NCBI RefSeq assembly: GCF_016820535.1
Contig: NZ_JADHDY010000002.1
Coordinates: forward strand, 339,573 to 403,572
Source: Sporosarcina beigongshangi
Lineage (GTDB): Bacteria > Actinomycetota > Actinomycetes > Actinomycetales > Micrococcaceae
Length of the DNA stretch: 64,000 bases
Direction of reading: 5' to 3'
How positions within the stretch are numbered: position 1 is the stretch's first letter; every line of letters begins with the position of its first letter. The position numbers and the translations under genes were made by a program. Below the pieces are notes generated by a model that was given only the letters and a program-made list of their open reading frames with translations, was not told the DNA's origin and did not search any database. Shown here piece after piece: positions 56,691 through 64,000 of this stretch.

Positions 56691-57977
56691 TCAACAGCCC
56701 GGCGGGGCGACGTATTGGTACGTGACCGACAGGTCGTAGCTGGCCATGGTCTGGCTGGCGGTGTTTTCCCAGCCGAAGGATTGCGCATAGACGGAGGCTG
56801 CGCGTCCCATGTCCAGCCGGGTTGCCGGGAAGTCGTGCAGCGAGGCGACCGCCTCGGCCCAGAGGCGGGCGGAACGGCCCTGCACCAACAGCCCGGTCCG
56901 GCCGTCGCTCACGGCGCGGGGCAGCCCGCCTACGTCCGTGGCCACCACTGGTGTCCCGCAGGCCTGTGCCTCCAACGCCACAAGCCCAAACGACTCGCTG
57001 GAGGACGGCACGGCAACAAGGTCTGCGCTGCGGTACCAGTCCGCCAACGCATCCGGTCCCACGGGCGGGTACACCGTGGCAATGCCGTCGAGCCCGGCAT
57101 CGGCAATCATTTGCGGAAGGTCGTACTTCTCGTTGCCGCTGCTGGCGCCCAGGAGGGACAGCCGCAGGGGAATGTCGGGGCGCGCTTCCTGAAGCAGCGC
57201 GGCCGCCTTGACCAGCACGTGCGGGCCCTTGAGGCGCTGGATGCGGCCGGCAAACACCACATGGAAATCGGTGGGGGCAATGCCCAGCCGCATGCGCGAA
57301 CGGTCCCGGAATGCCGGTTGGAACACGCGCAGGTCAACGCCGGGGGAGACCACGTCGATGCGCTGTTCGCAGCCGTCGTAGTGGCCCTCGATCTCGGCGG
57401 CCTCGGCCGTCGTGTTGGCGATCAGGCGGGTGGCGCCTGCGACGATGTGCTGTTCGCCGTCCTCCCTGATCCCGGGCTCTGCATGCTGGCCGGGGCGCAG
57501 CAGCCGGTTCTTGACGCGGGCCATGGTGTGCATGGTGTGCACCAGCGGCAGGTCCAGGCGCTTGGCCACCAGCAGCCCGGCCATGCCGGACACCCAGTAG
57601 TGGGAATGGATGACATTGACCGGAAGTGCAGCGCCACCCGGCTGCCCTGCCGGGGACGGCGCAGTGGCGAGCCCGGCAATGTGGGCGGCAACGGCGTCGG
57701 CCATTTCATTGACGAGCTCCGGCAGCGCCTCCTTGGAAACCTTGGCAAACGGCCCGGCGGTGATGTGGTGGACGTTGGCGTGGGGGGCCAGGGGCACGGT
57801 GTCGGGCTGGTCGGGGGAGGTGCGGCGGGTATAGATGTCCACCACCATCCCGGCCGCGGCCAGTTCCAGTGCCAGGGCGCGCACGTACACGTTCATGCCG
57901 CCGGCATCGCCGCCGCCCGGCTGCTCGAGCGGGGACGTGTGCAGCGAGAGCATGGCCACGCGCCGTACCTGATGCAT
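56691..57977 (-). CDS. mshA: D-inositol-3-phosphate glycosyltransferase
   Basis: A 428-residue GT4 enzyme that joins GlcNAc to inositol 3-phosphate, the first step of mycothiol synthesis. The N-terminal motif VAMLSLHTSPLEQPGGGDAGGMNVYVRALALEL and the UDP-sugar motif SSSESFGLVALEAQACGTPVVATDVGGLPRAV are characteristic, as are FAGRIQRLKGPHVLVKAAALL and INSHYW-like IHSHYWVSGMAG. GGGAGG precedes the ATG at 57977. It is divergent from alr. Confidence 0.95.
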   Translation of the reverse strand: MHQVRRVAMLSLHTSPLEQPGGGDAGGMNVYVRALALELAAAGMVVDIYTRRTSPDQPDTVPLAPHANVHHITAGPFAKVSKEALPELVNEMADAVAAHIAGLATAPSPAGQPGGAALPVNVIHSHYWVSGMAGLLVAKRLDLPLVHTMHTMARVKNRLLRPGQHAEPGIREDGEQHIVAGATRLIANTTAEAAEIEGHYDGCEQRIDVVSPGVDLRVFQPAFRDRSRMRLGIAPTDFHVVFAGRIQRLKGPHVLVKAAALLQEARPDIPLRLSLLGASSGNEKYDLPQMIADAGLDGIATVYPPVGPDALADWYRSADLVAVPSSSESFGLVALEAQACGTPVVATDVGGLPRAVSDGRTGLLVQGRSARLWAEAVASLHDFPATRLDMGRAASVYAQSFGWENTASQTMASYDLSVTYQYVAPPGC

Positions 57978-58162
57978 CCGCGTCCTCCCAGCATGCCGCG
58001 GCGCCCGCCCGCCGGGCCGCCCTTTTGCTGCTTCAATCTTGCCACTGCCGGGCCCCGCAACCTAGCCCGACGGCGGCCCGCGGGCTTGGGTGGACAGTGT
58101 CGCGGTCCGCAGGGGGCCGGGGCGGGCCGCGGAGCGTGGGCCGGGCAGGGTGCCAAACGGGC

Positions 58163-58174
58163 TAAAATGGGCAG
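58163..58174 (+). promoter_or_regulatory. Probable leaderless promoter of alr
   Basis: TAAAAT (58163-58168) lies 6 nt before the GTG at 58175, with no Shine-Dalgarno between. Confidence 0.5.
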
Positions 58175-59436
<1,262 letters not shown>

Positions 59437-59440
<4 letters not shown>

Positions 59441-60051
59441 GCCAGTGGGAATTCTCCACCGGCACTGCCGAGGCCACCCAGCGGCTGGCTGAAAACCTGG
59501 CCCCGCTGCTGCGGGCCGGGGACCTCATCATCCTCAGCGGCGAACTGGGCGCGGGAAAGACCACCTTCACGCAGGGCCTGGGCCGCAGCCTGGGCGTGCG
59601 CGAGGGCATCATCTCGCCCACCTTTGTCCTGGTCCGCATCCACCCCAACCTCGCGGACGGGCACAATCCCGGGGGCCCGGACCTGGTCCACGTGGACGCC
59701 TACCGCCTGGCCAGCCCGGGTGAGATCGACGACATCGACCTGGAAAACACCATGGATTCGGCCGTCACGGTGGTTGAGTGGGGTGAAGACCGGGTGGAGC
59801 ACCTGGCGGACAGCCGCCTGGAAATTGAGCTGGTTCGCACCGTCGGCGGACAGGCCCCGGCTGCTTCGCACCCGTCGGACGGCGGTGGCCGCCAGGATCC
59901 GGCGGACGACTTTGACTTCGCCGGCACCTTTGCCGATGCCGATGAGGACGACGACGAGCCCCGCACCTTGCGCCTCCGGGCCGTCGGCCCGCGCTGGGAA
60001 GGTGTGGATCTTTCCCGCCTCGACCAGCCCGCAGCACCCCGGAACAGCTAA
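59437..60051 (+). CDS. tsaE: tRNA t6A synthesis ATPase TsaE
   Basis: A 204-residue P-loop ATPase that drives the t6A complex. The Walker A motif GELGAGKTT is at residues 35-43 and ISPTFVLVRIHPN and HVDAYRLASPGEIDDIDL are family signatures, with VVEWGEDR close by. Beyond residue 130 it has a variable region with an acidic stretch (ADADEDDDEP), making it longer than the usual 150-160. The ATG at 59437 overlaps the alr stop by 4 bp. Confidence 0.95.
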
Positions 60052-60065
60052 AAATTACAACGGAA

Positions 60066-60077
60066 TAGACTAAAAAC
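60066..60077 (+). promoter_or_regulatory. Probable internal leaderless promoter of tsaB
   Basis: TAGACT (60066-60071) followed by AAAAAC and the GTG at 60078, without a Shine-Dalgarno, lies in the 26-bp gap after tsaE. Confidence 0.5.
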
Positions 60078-60815
60078 GTGCGAATCCTGACCATTGACAC
60101 CTCGGCCGTCGCCAGCGCCGCCCTGCTCCACTTCGACCCGGCGGACCATTTGCGGACGGTTGAGGTTGTGGCGAACTTTGCCACGGAGGACACGCGCAGC
60201 CACGCCGAGGTGCTGGCGCCGGGCGTGCAGTCGCTCTTCACGGATCCGGTCAACGAGGGCCCTGCACTCGATGCGGTCATCGTGGGCACCGGGCCCGGCC
60301 CCTTCACCGGGTTGCGGGCGGGCATCGCCATGGCGCGCACGCTCAGTTTCACATGGAACATTCCGCTGTACGGGCTGATGAGCCTCGATGCCCTGGCCCA
60401 GCAGGTCTTCGATGCGCCCCGCAAGAATGAAGCCGGCCGCGCCATCGGGCCCCTGGCCATAAACGACTACGTCATCGCCACGGACGCCCGCCGCAAGGAA
60501 GTGTACTGGGCCAGGTACAGCGCCGGTGCGCAGCTTTTGGACGGCCCGCACGTTGGCCCGGCCGACGGCGTACCCGGCCTGCAGGTGTTCGGCGCCGGAG
60601 CCGGTTTGTACCGGGACGTGCTGGAGGCGAACGGCGCCAGCGTGTATCCGCTGTTCGCGGACGCCCAGCCCACCGCCGTGGAACTGGGCCGTGCAGCGGC
60701 GCGGAAAATCATCGCCGCCGGTTCCCTCCACGGTGCCGGCCTGCTGGATTCCACCCCGCTGTACCTGCGCGAATCCGATGCCAAGGTCCCCGGCCCCCGG
60801 AAGCGGGCGCTGTGA
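60078..60815 (+). CDS. tsaB: tRNA t6A synthesis subunit TsaB
   Basis: A 245-residue inactive paralogue of TsaD that dimerises with it. RILTIDTSAVASAALLHFD, RSHAEVLAPGVQSLF, VIVGTGPGPFTGLRAGIAMARTLSF and the variable C-terminal lobe are typical. It begins with a GTG just after a TAGACT box and overlaps rimI by 4 bp. Confidence 0.95.
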   Translation: MRILTIDTSAVASAALLHFDPADHLRTVEVVANFATEDTRSHAEVLAPGVQSLFTDPVNEGPALDAVIVGTGPGPFTGLRAGIAMARTLSFTWNIPLYGLMSLDALAQQVFDAPRKNEAGRAIGPLAINDYVIATDARRKEVYWARYSAGAQLLDGPHVGPADGVPGLQVFGAGAGLYRDVLEANGASVYPLFADAQPTAVELGRAAARKIIAAGSLHGAGLLDSTPLYLRESDAKVPGPRKRAL

Positions 60816-61321
60816 TTCCCGCAACCCTCCGTGACATGGTCCCGGCCGACATCGATTTCATCACGGAGCTGGACCGGGCGCTGTTTGGGGTGGATTCCTG
60901 GCCGCGGGAGATGTTCGTGGGAGAACTCAGCCAGCCCGAAACCCGCCGCTACATCATCGCGGAGCTGCCGGCCGCCGTCGGACATGGCAACGCGAAGCAA
61001 ACGGCGGGCTACGCGGGCCTGATGTGCGTGCCGCCGATCGGCGACATCCAGACCATCGGAGTGCTTCCCGAATTTGAGGGGCGCGGCATCGCCCGGGCCA
61101 TGCTCGACGAGCTCATCGCGGAGGCGGTGCGGCGCGGGGCGGAGGACATCATGCTCGAGGTCAGCTCCACGAATCCGCGCGCGCAAAAGCTGTACCTGCG
61201 CTACGGTTTTGAACACATCCACACCCGGCGAAGGTACTACCGTGACGGCTCGGACGGGCTGATCATGCGCCTGAGACTGCCCGCCAATTCCGCCGACGCA
61301 CACACGAAGGATCCCTCATGA
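60812..61321 (+). CDS. rimI: Ribosomal protein S18-alanine N-acetyltransferase RimI
   Basis: A 169-residue GNAT protein. [34 protein letters not shown] is the usual start and the acetyl-CoA loop [49 protein letters not shown] completes the fold. It is coupled to tsaB and tsaD by 4-bp overlaps. Its target in actinobacteria is inferred from the family. Confidence 0.92.
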   Translation: MIPATLRDMVPADIDFITELDRALFGVDSWPREMFVGELSQPETRRYIIAELPAAVGHGNAKQTAGYAGLMCVPPIGDIQTIGVLPEFEGRGIARAMLDELIAEAVRRGAEDIMLEVSSTNPRAQKLYLRYGFEHIHTRRRYYRDGSDGLIMRLRLPANSADAHTKDPS

Positions 61322-62403
61322 AGCAGCCGTTGATTTTGGGGATTGAGTCCTCCTGCGACGAAACCGGCGTGGGGCTGGTGCGCGGCACGGAGCTGCTGGC
61401 CAACACGGTCTCCTCGTCCATGGAGGAGCATGTCCGCTTTGGCGGGGTCATTCCGGAGATCGCCTCCCGCGCGCACCTGGACGCCTTCGTGCCCACGCTG
61501 GCGCAGGCGCTCGAGGACGCCGGGGTGGCGCTTGAGGACGTGGACGCGATCGCCGTCACGAGCGGCCCCGGGCTGGCCGGCGCGCTCATGGTGGGCGTCA
61601 GTGCGGCGAAGGCGCTGGCCCTGGCCACGGGCAAGCCGCTGTACGCCATCAACCACCTCGTGGCGCACGTGGGAGTGGGGCTGCTGGATGAGTCAATCGC
61701 CGCCCAGTACGACGGCGGGGCGCTGCCTGAGAATCTCGGCGCACTTTTGGTTTCCGGCGGTCATACCGAGATCCTGCGGGTGCGTTCCATCGCCTCCGAC
61801 GTTGAGCTGCTGGGCGCCACGATTGACGACGCCGCCGGTGAGGCCTTTGACAAGGTGGCCCGGCTGCTGGGGCTCAGCTACCCGGGCGGTCCGGCCATCG
61901 ACAAGCTGGCCAAATCCGGCAATGCGAAGGCGGTGCGCTTTCCGCGCGGGCTGACGGTACCCAAGTACATGGGCACGACCGAGGAGCCGGGCCCGCACCG
62001 CTACGACTTCTCCTTCTCCGGGCTGAAAACGGCAGTGGCCCGCTGCGTGGAGGGGTATGAGGCCCGCGGCGAAGAGGTTCCCGTGGCCGACATCGCCGCC
62101 TCGTTCCAGGAAGCCGTGCTGGATGTCGTGACGGCGAAGGCTGTTCTGGCCTGCCGCGAGCAGGGCATCACCACCCTCCTGTTGGGCGGGGGCGTGGCTG
62201 CCAACTCGCGGCTGCGGGAACTGGCCGGGCAGCGCTGTGCCGCAGCCGGGATCACGCTGCTGGTTCCGGCGTTGTCGCTGTGCACCGACAACGGTGCCAT
62301 GGTGGCGGCCCTGGGTGCACAGCTGGTCATGAACGGCGTGGAACCGAGCGGCATCGCCTTCGGCACGGACTCATCCCTGCCGGTGACCAGCATCAGCCTC
62401 TAG
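61318..62403 (+). CDS. tsaD: tRNA N6-threonylcarbamoyladenosine transferase TsaD
   Basis: A 361-residue ASKHA-type catalytic subunit that transfers the threonylcarbamoyl group to A37. It has [14 protein letters not shown] at 8-21, the metal-binding HLVAH at 113-117, [41 protein letters not shown] and [13 protein letters not shown] near the C-terminus, with [10 protein letters not shown] diverged copy of the 32-bp array lies downstream. Confidence 0.97.
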   Translation: MKQPLILGIESSCDETGVGLVRGTELLANTVSSSMEEHVRFGGVIPEIASRAHLDAFVPTLAQALEDAGVALEDVDAIAVTSGPGLAGALMVGVSAAKALALATGKPLYAINHLVAHVGVGLLDESIAAQYDGGALPENLGALLVSGGHTEILRVRSIASDVELLGATIDDAAGEAFDKVARLLGLSYPGGPAIDKLAKSGNAKAVRFPRGLTVPKYMGTTEEPGPHRYDFSFSGLKTAVARCVEGYEARGEEVPVADIAASFQEAVLDVVTAKAVLACREQGITTLLLGGGVAANSRLRELAGQRCAAAGITLLVPALSLCTDNGAMVAALGAQLVMNGVEPSGIAFGTDSSLPVTSISL

Positions 62404-62444
62404 CCGCCTTCCGACGCTCGCTCACTTCCGGGTCGTTTCGGGCC

Positions 62445-62540
62445 GACGCCATCGCAGCTATGGCTGGTTTTTCCCCGACGCCGTCGCAGCATTGGCTGGT
62501 TTTCGGGCAGCCCTGTCGCAGCAGCTTCGAGCTGCACGTG
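62445..62540 (+). repeat. Three-unit 32-bp tandem array downstream of tsaD
   Basis: GACGCCATCGCAGCTATGG starts at 62445, GACGCCGTCGCAGCATTGG at 62477, and a third diverged unit holds GTCGCAGC at 62515, exactly 32 bp after the same octamer in unit two (62483). Spacers are CTGGTTTTTCCCC and CTGGTTTTCGGGCA. In units one and two CAGC-NNNG-GCTG can form a 4-bp stem followed by T residues; the third has the hairpin GCAGCTTCGAGCTGC. Confidence 0.85.
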
Positions 62541-62562
62541 ATTTTGCCCGACCGGCTTCAGA

Positions 62563-62574
62563 TACGATTTTGTG
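62563..62574 (+). promoter_or_regulatory. Probable leaderless promoter of the GNAT gene
   Basis: TACGAT (62563-62568) is followed by 6 nt and the ATG at 62575. Confidence 0.45.
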
Positions 62575-63093
62575 ATGGCCAACCTCATCGTTCCTGACGC
62601 ACGTTTTCACTCTTCATGGCTTGAAGCCGCCGAAGAATTTGCCGGAGCCCGCCAGGATGGCGGCGGCAGTGAGGACTGGTCGTTGGACGATCTCCGCGAT
62701 CCGGTGCACTTTGGCCGATTCGTTGACGAGCTTGTGGCAGACGCACTGCCCGGAAGTCCCAGGAAGCCGGGCTACGTGCCGTGCACCTATCTGTGGATGG
62801 TTGAGGGGGACACATTCCTCGGTTCCCTCGCCATCCGGCATGAATTGAATGATTTCTTGTTCAACCAGGGCGGACACATTGGATACAGTGTCCGGCCTTC
62901 AGCCCGCCGCCGGGGCCACGCCGCTCAGGCACTCATGGATGCCCTGCCTGTTGCCGGGGAGTTGGGGATCGATAGGGTCCTTGTCACATGCGATGAGGAC
63001 AACACCGGTTCGCGGGCCACGATTGAAAAGAACGGGGGCGCGTATGAGGACAGTCGCAACGGGGTGCAGCGCTACTGGATCAAAGCAAGCTAG
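62575..63093 (+). CDS. GNAT family N-acetyltransferase
   Basis: A 172-residue acetyltransferase. It shows FLGSLAIRHELNDFLFNQGGHIGYSVRPSARRRGHAAQAL (acetyl-CoA loop, motif A) and RVLVTCDEDNTGSRATIEKNGGAYED (motif B). This form is close to YjcK/RimJ-like proteins whose substrate is unknown. The ATG at 62575 is preferred to a GTG three bases earlier because of the TACGAT box spacing. Its end overlaps the convergent broken gene by 14 bp. Confidence 0.88.
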   Translation: MANLIVPDARFHSSWLEAAEEFAGARQDGGGSEDWSLDDLRDPVHFGRFVDELVADALPGSPRKPGYVPCTYLWMVEGDTFLGSLAIRHELNDFLFNQGGHIGYSVRPSARRRGHAAQALMDALPVAGELGIDRVLVTCDEDNTGSRATIEKNGGAYEDSRNGVQRYWIKAS

Positions 63094-63820
63094 GCCCTCT
63101 GGCGGAATCGATCCCAGCCGTTGCAGGGCAGGCTCGCCCCGTCGGCTGCCCCGCGCCGCCGCCGCCGGAAACAGGAACTGTACGTGAGTAAACCTTCGTG
63201 AACATGACGGCTCCGGGGAACCGGTCGTTGATGGCCCGAACCTCAGGATTCTGTTCAAGGGGCAGGCCGTCGCCGCCGTCGTAGATCTCCACAGTGACCT
63301 TGCTGGGCGAATCCCGTATTCCGATCCCCTGAATGGTCGTGCCGGCGCGCATGACCGAGCCGCCGCCGTCCTGCGCCGGATCCGTTGCAAAATCACTGAC
63401 AATGGCCATTTGAATTTCATGGAGCTGGGTGAGTGACCTTGCGACATTTTCAAATTGGAAGTTCTGACTTTCATCGCCCAGGGTCGCAATAAGGTCACGT
63501 AAACCGTCGACCGCCGCATCGTTTGGTTTCGCAACACAAATGCTGAAGCGCACTAAATCGTCAGTAAAGTGGCCGCCGGGAAAGACATCTTCGTGGTCAT
63601 ACAGCTAACCCCTGAGCTTGTTTGCCGCCTGGAGCAGCCCCGATCGCACGAAACCCTTGGGCATGGAGACCGTGTACGTCACGATAGGTTCCCCGCCGCC
63701 TTTCGCCCGGTCGGAGCCCGCATCCTGCCGCGAATTGTCTGAGGAGCCGGTTGACGAAGACGCGAGGAGCACAGCGGTCCAGAATGCCGAAGCCAGCGTC
63801 AAAGAAGCAATCACGCGCAT
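63080..63820 (-). pseudogene. Secreted protein gene interrupted by an in-frame TAG
   Basis: Two open stretches lie in one frame. The first (63820 to 63608) begins MRVIASLTLASAFWTAVLLASSS, a signal peptide without a lipobox Cys, and runs to QAANKLRG. A TAG at 63607-63605 follows, after which the frame stays open with LYDHEDVFPGGHFTDDLVRFSICVAKPNDAAVDG and on to 63080. Nothing suggests a frameshift. It may be a pseudogene, a sequencing error, or a truncated product with a downstream restart at the GTG at 63553 (157 residues). The family was not recognised. RBS-like GGGGCGGG precedes the ATG. Confidence 0.6.
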
Positions 63821-64000
63821 TTGCACCCGCCCCTGATATTCCCGGCCGAATCACCACAAGAGGATAAAGCCGGGCCCGGGCGGTTCCAGAATCATCCTCC
63901 CGCCAGGAATCAATGTCAACGATGCGCGTTGACTCATAGAAAACCTCCGCGTAGCCAGATACGTTGCCTCATTTGATTTCCTCCGCTTCGGCGTGGCTTG
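63821..64000. other. Window-edge region upstream of the broken gene
   Basis: No established gene is seen. On the minus strand two good ribosome-binding sites occur: GGAGGA before a 12-codon ORF (MRQRIWLRGGFL) and GGAGG before a 28-codon ORF (MSQRASLTLIPGG and on) whose ATG overlaps the first ORF's stop. The frame SHAEAEEIK followed by TGA could be the end of a leftward gene lying outside the window. Confidence 0.25.

Noticed and set aside
63605..63607. TAG read as selenocysteine or pyrrolysine
   Set aside because: TAG is not the selenocysteine codon, and nothing in the window suggests pyrrolysine use; a nonsense change is simpler.

Overview
The window is high-GC DNA from an actinobacterium, most likely a member of the Micrococcaceae close to Arthrobacter. 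This rests on the mycothiol gene mshA together with an actinobacterial inositol-1-phosphate synthase, a subtilisin-inhibitor-like lipoprotein, ribosomal proteins with long low-complexity tails, and many genes with an actinobacterial TANNNT promoter box only 6-8 nt before the start codon. No rRNA or tRNA gene, insertion sequence or CRISPR array was found.

Layout. 1-5300: a giant multispanning membrane protein (5' end outside the window) and a convergent MFS transporter. 5690-18929: the S10 and spc ribosomal protein operons (rpsJ to rplO), then secY-adk-map; a terminator and a 442-bp gap separate rpsQ from rplN. 18930-24457: a block that does not belong to this conserved cluster, a glycerophosphodiesterase with an UgpAEB-like importer, then a P1-family aminopeptidase. 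24614-29976: the cluster resumes with infA-rpmJ-rpsM-rpsK-rpoA-rplQ, truA and rplM-rpsI. 30214-38268: glmM, a leftward mscL / D,D-carboxypeptidase / coaA group, then glmS-acpS-nnr. 38342-57977: a 20-kb accessory block with glgX, an aldo/keto reductase, ino1, a DUF559/AbiEi-like gene, a leftward alpha-galactoside operon (GH36, ABC importer, GH13) with a divergent ROK regulator, an SSI-like lipoprotein facing an S8 protease, and mshA. 58175-62403: alr-tsaE-tsaB-rimI-tsaD. 62575-64000: a GNAT protein and a secreted-protein gene broken by an in-frame TAG.

How the genes work together. The left half is translation, protein export and N-terminal processing. glmM, glmS, alr and the carboxypeptidase serve cell-wall precursor supply and trimming. 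Ino1 makes the inositol phosphate that MshA uses for mycothiol. tsaE, tsaB and tsaD make t6A on tRNA. Two binding-protein-dependent importers (glycerol-3-phosphate type and alpha-galactoside type) have no ATPase gene beside them and probably share one encoded elsewhere.

Most notable observations: (1) three-unit tandem arrays with an exact 32-bp period directly downstream of ino1, the GH13 gene and tsaD, always in the sense orientation of the upstream gene, two of them bracketing the DUF559 gene; a second 32-bp array of unrelated sequence lies downstream of the ROK gene. (2) Ribosomal protein L4 carries a C-terminal 'sunset'-like domain. (3) A protease and a degenerate SSI-type inhibitor lipoprotein are convergent neighbours. 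(4) A pair of inverted operator-like sites overlaps two divergent, apparently leaderless promoters.
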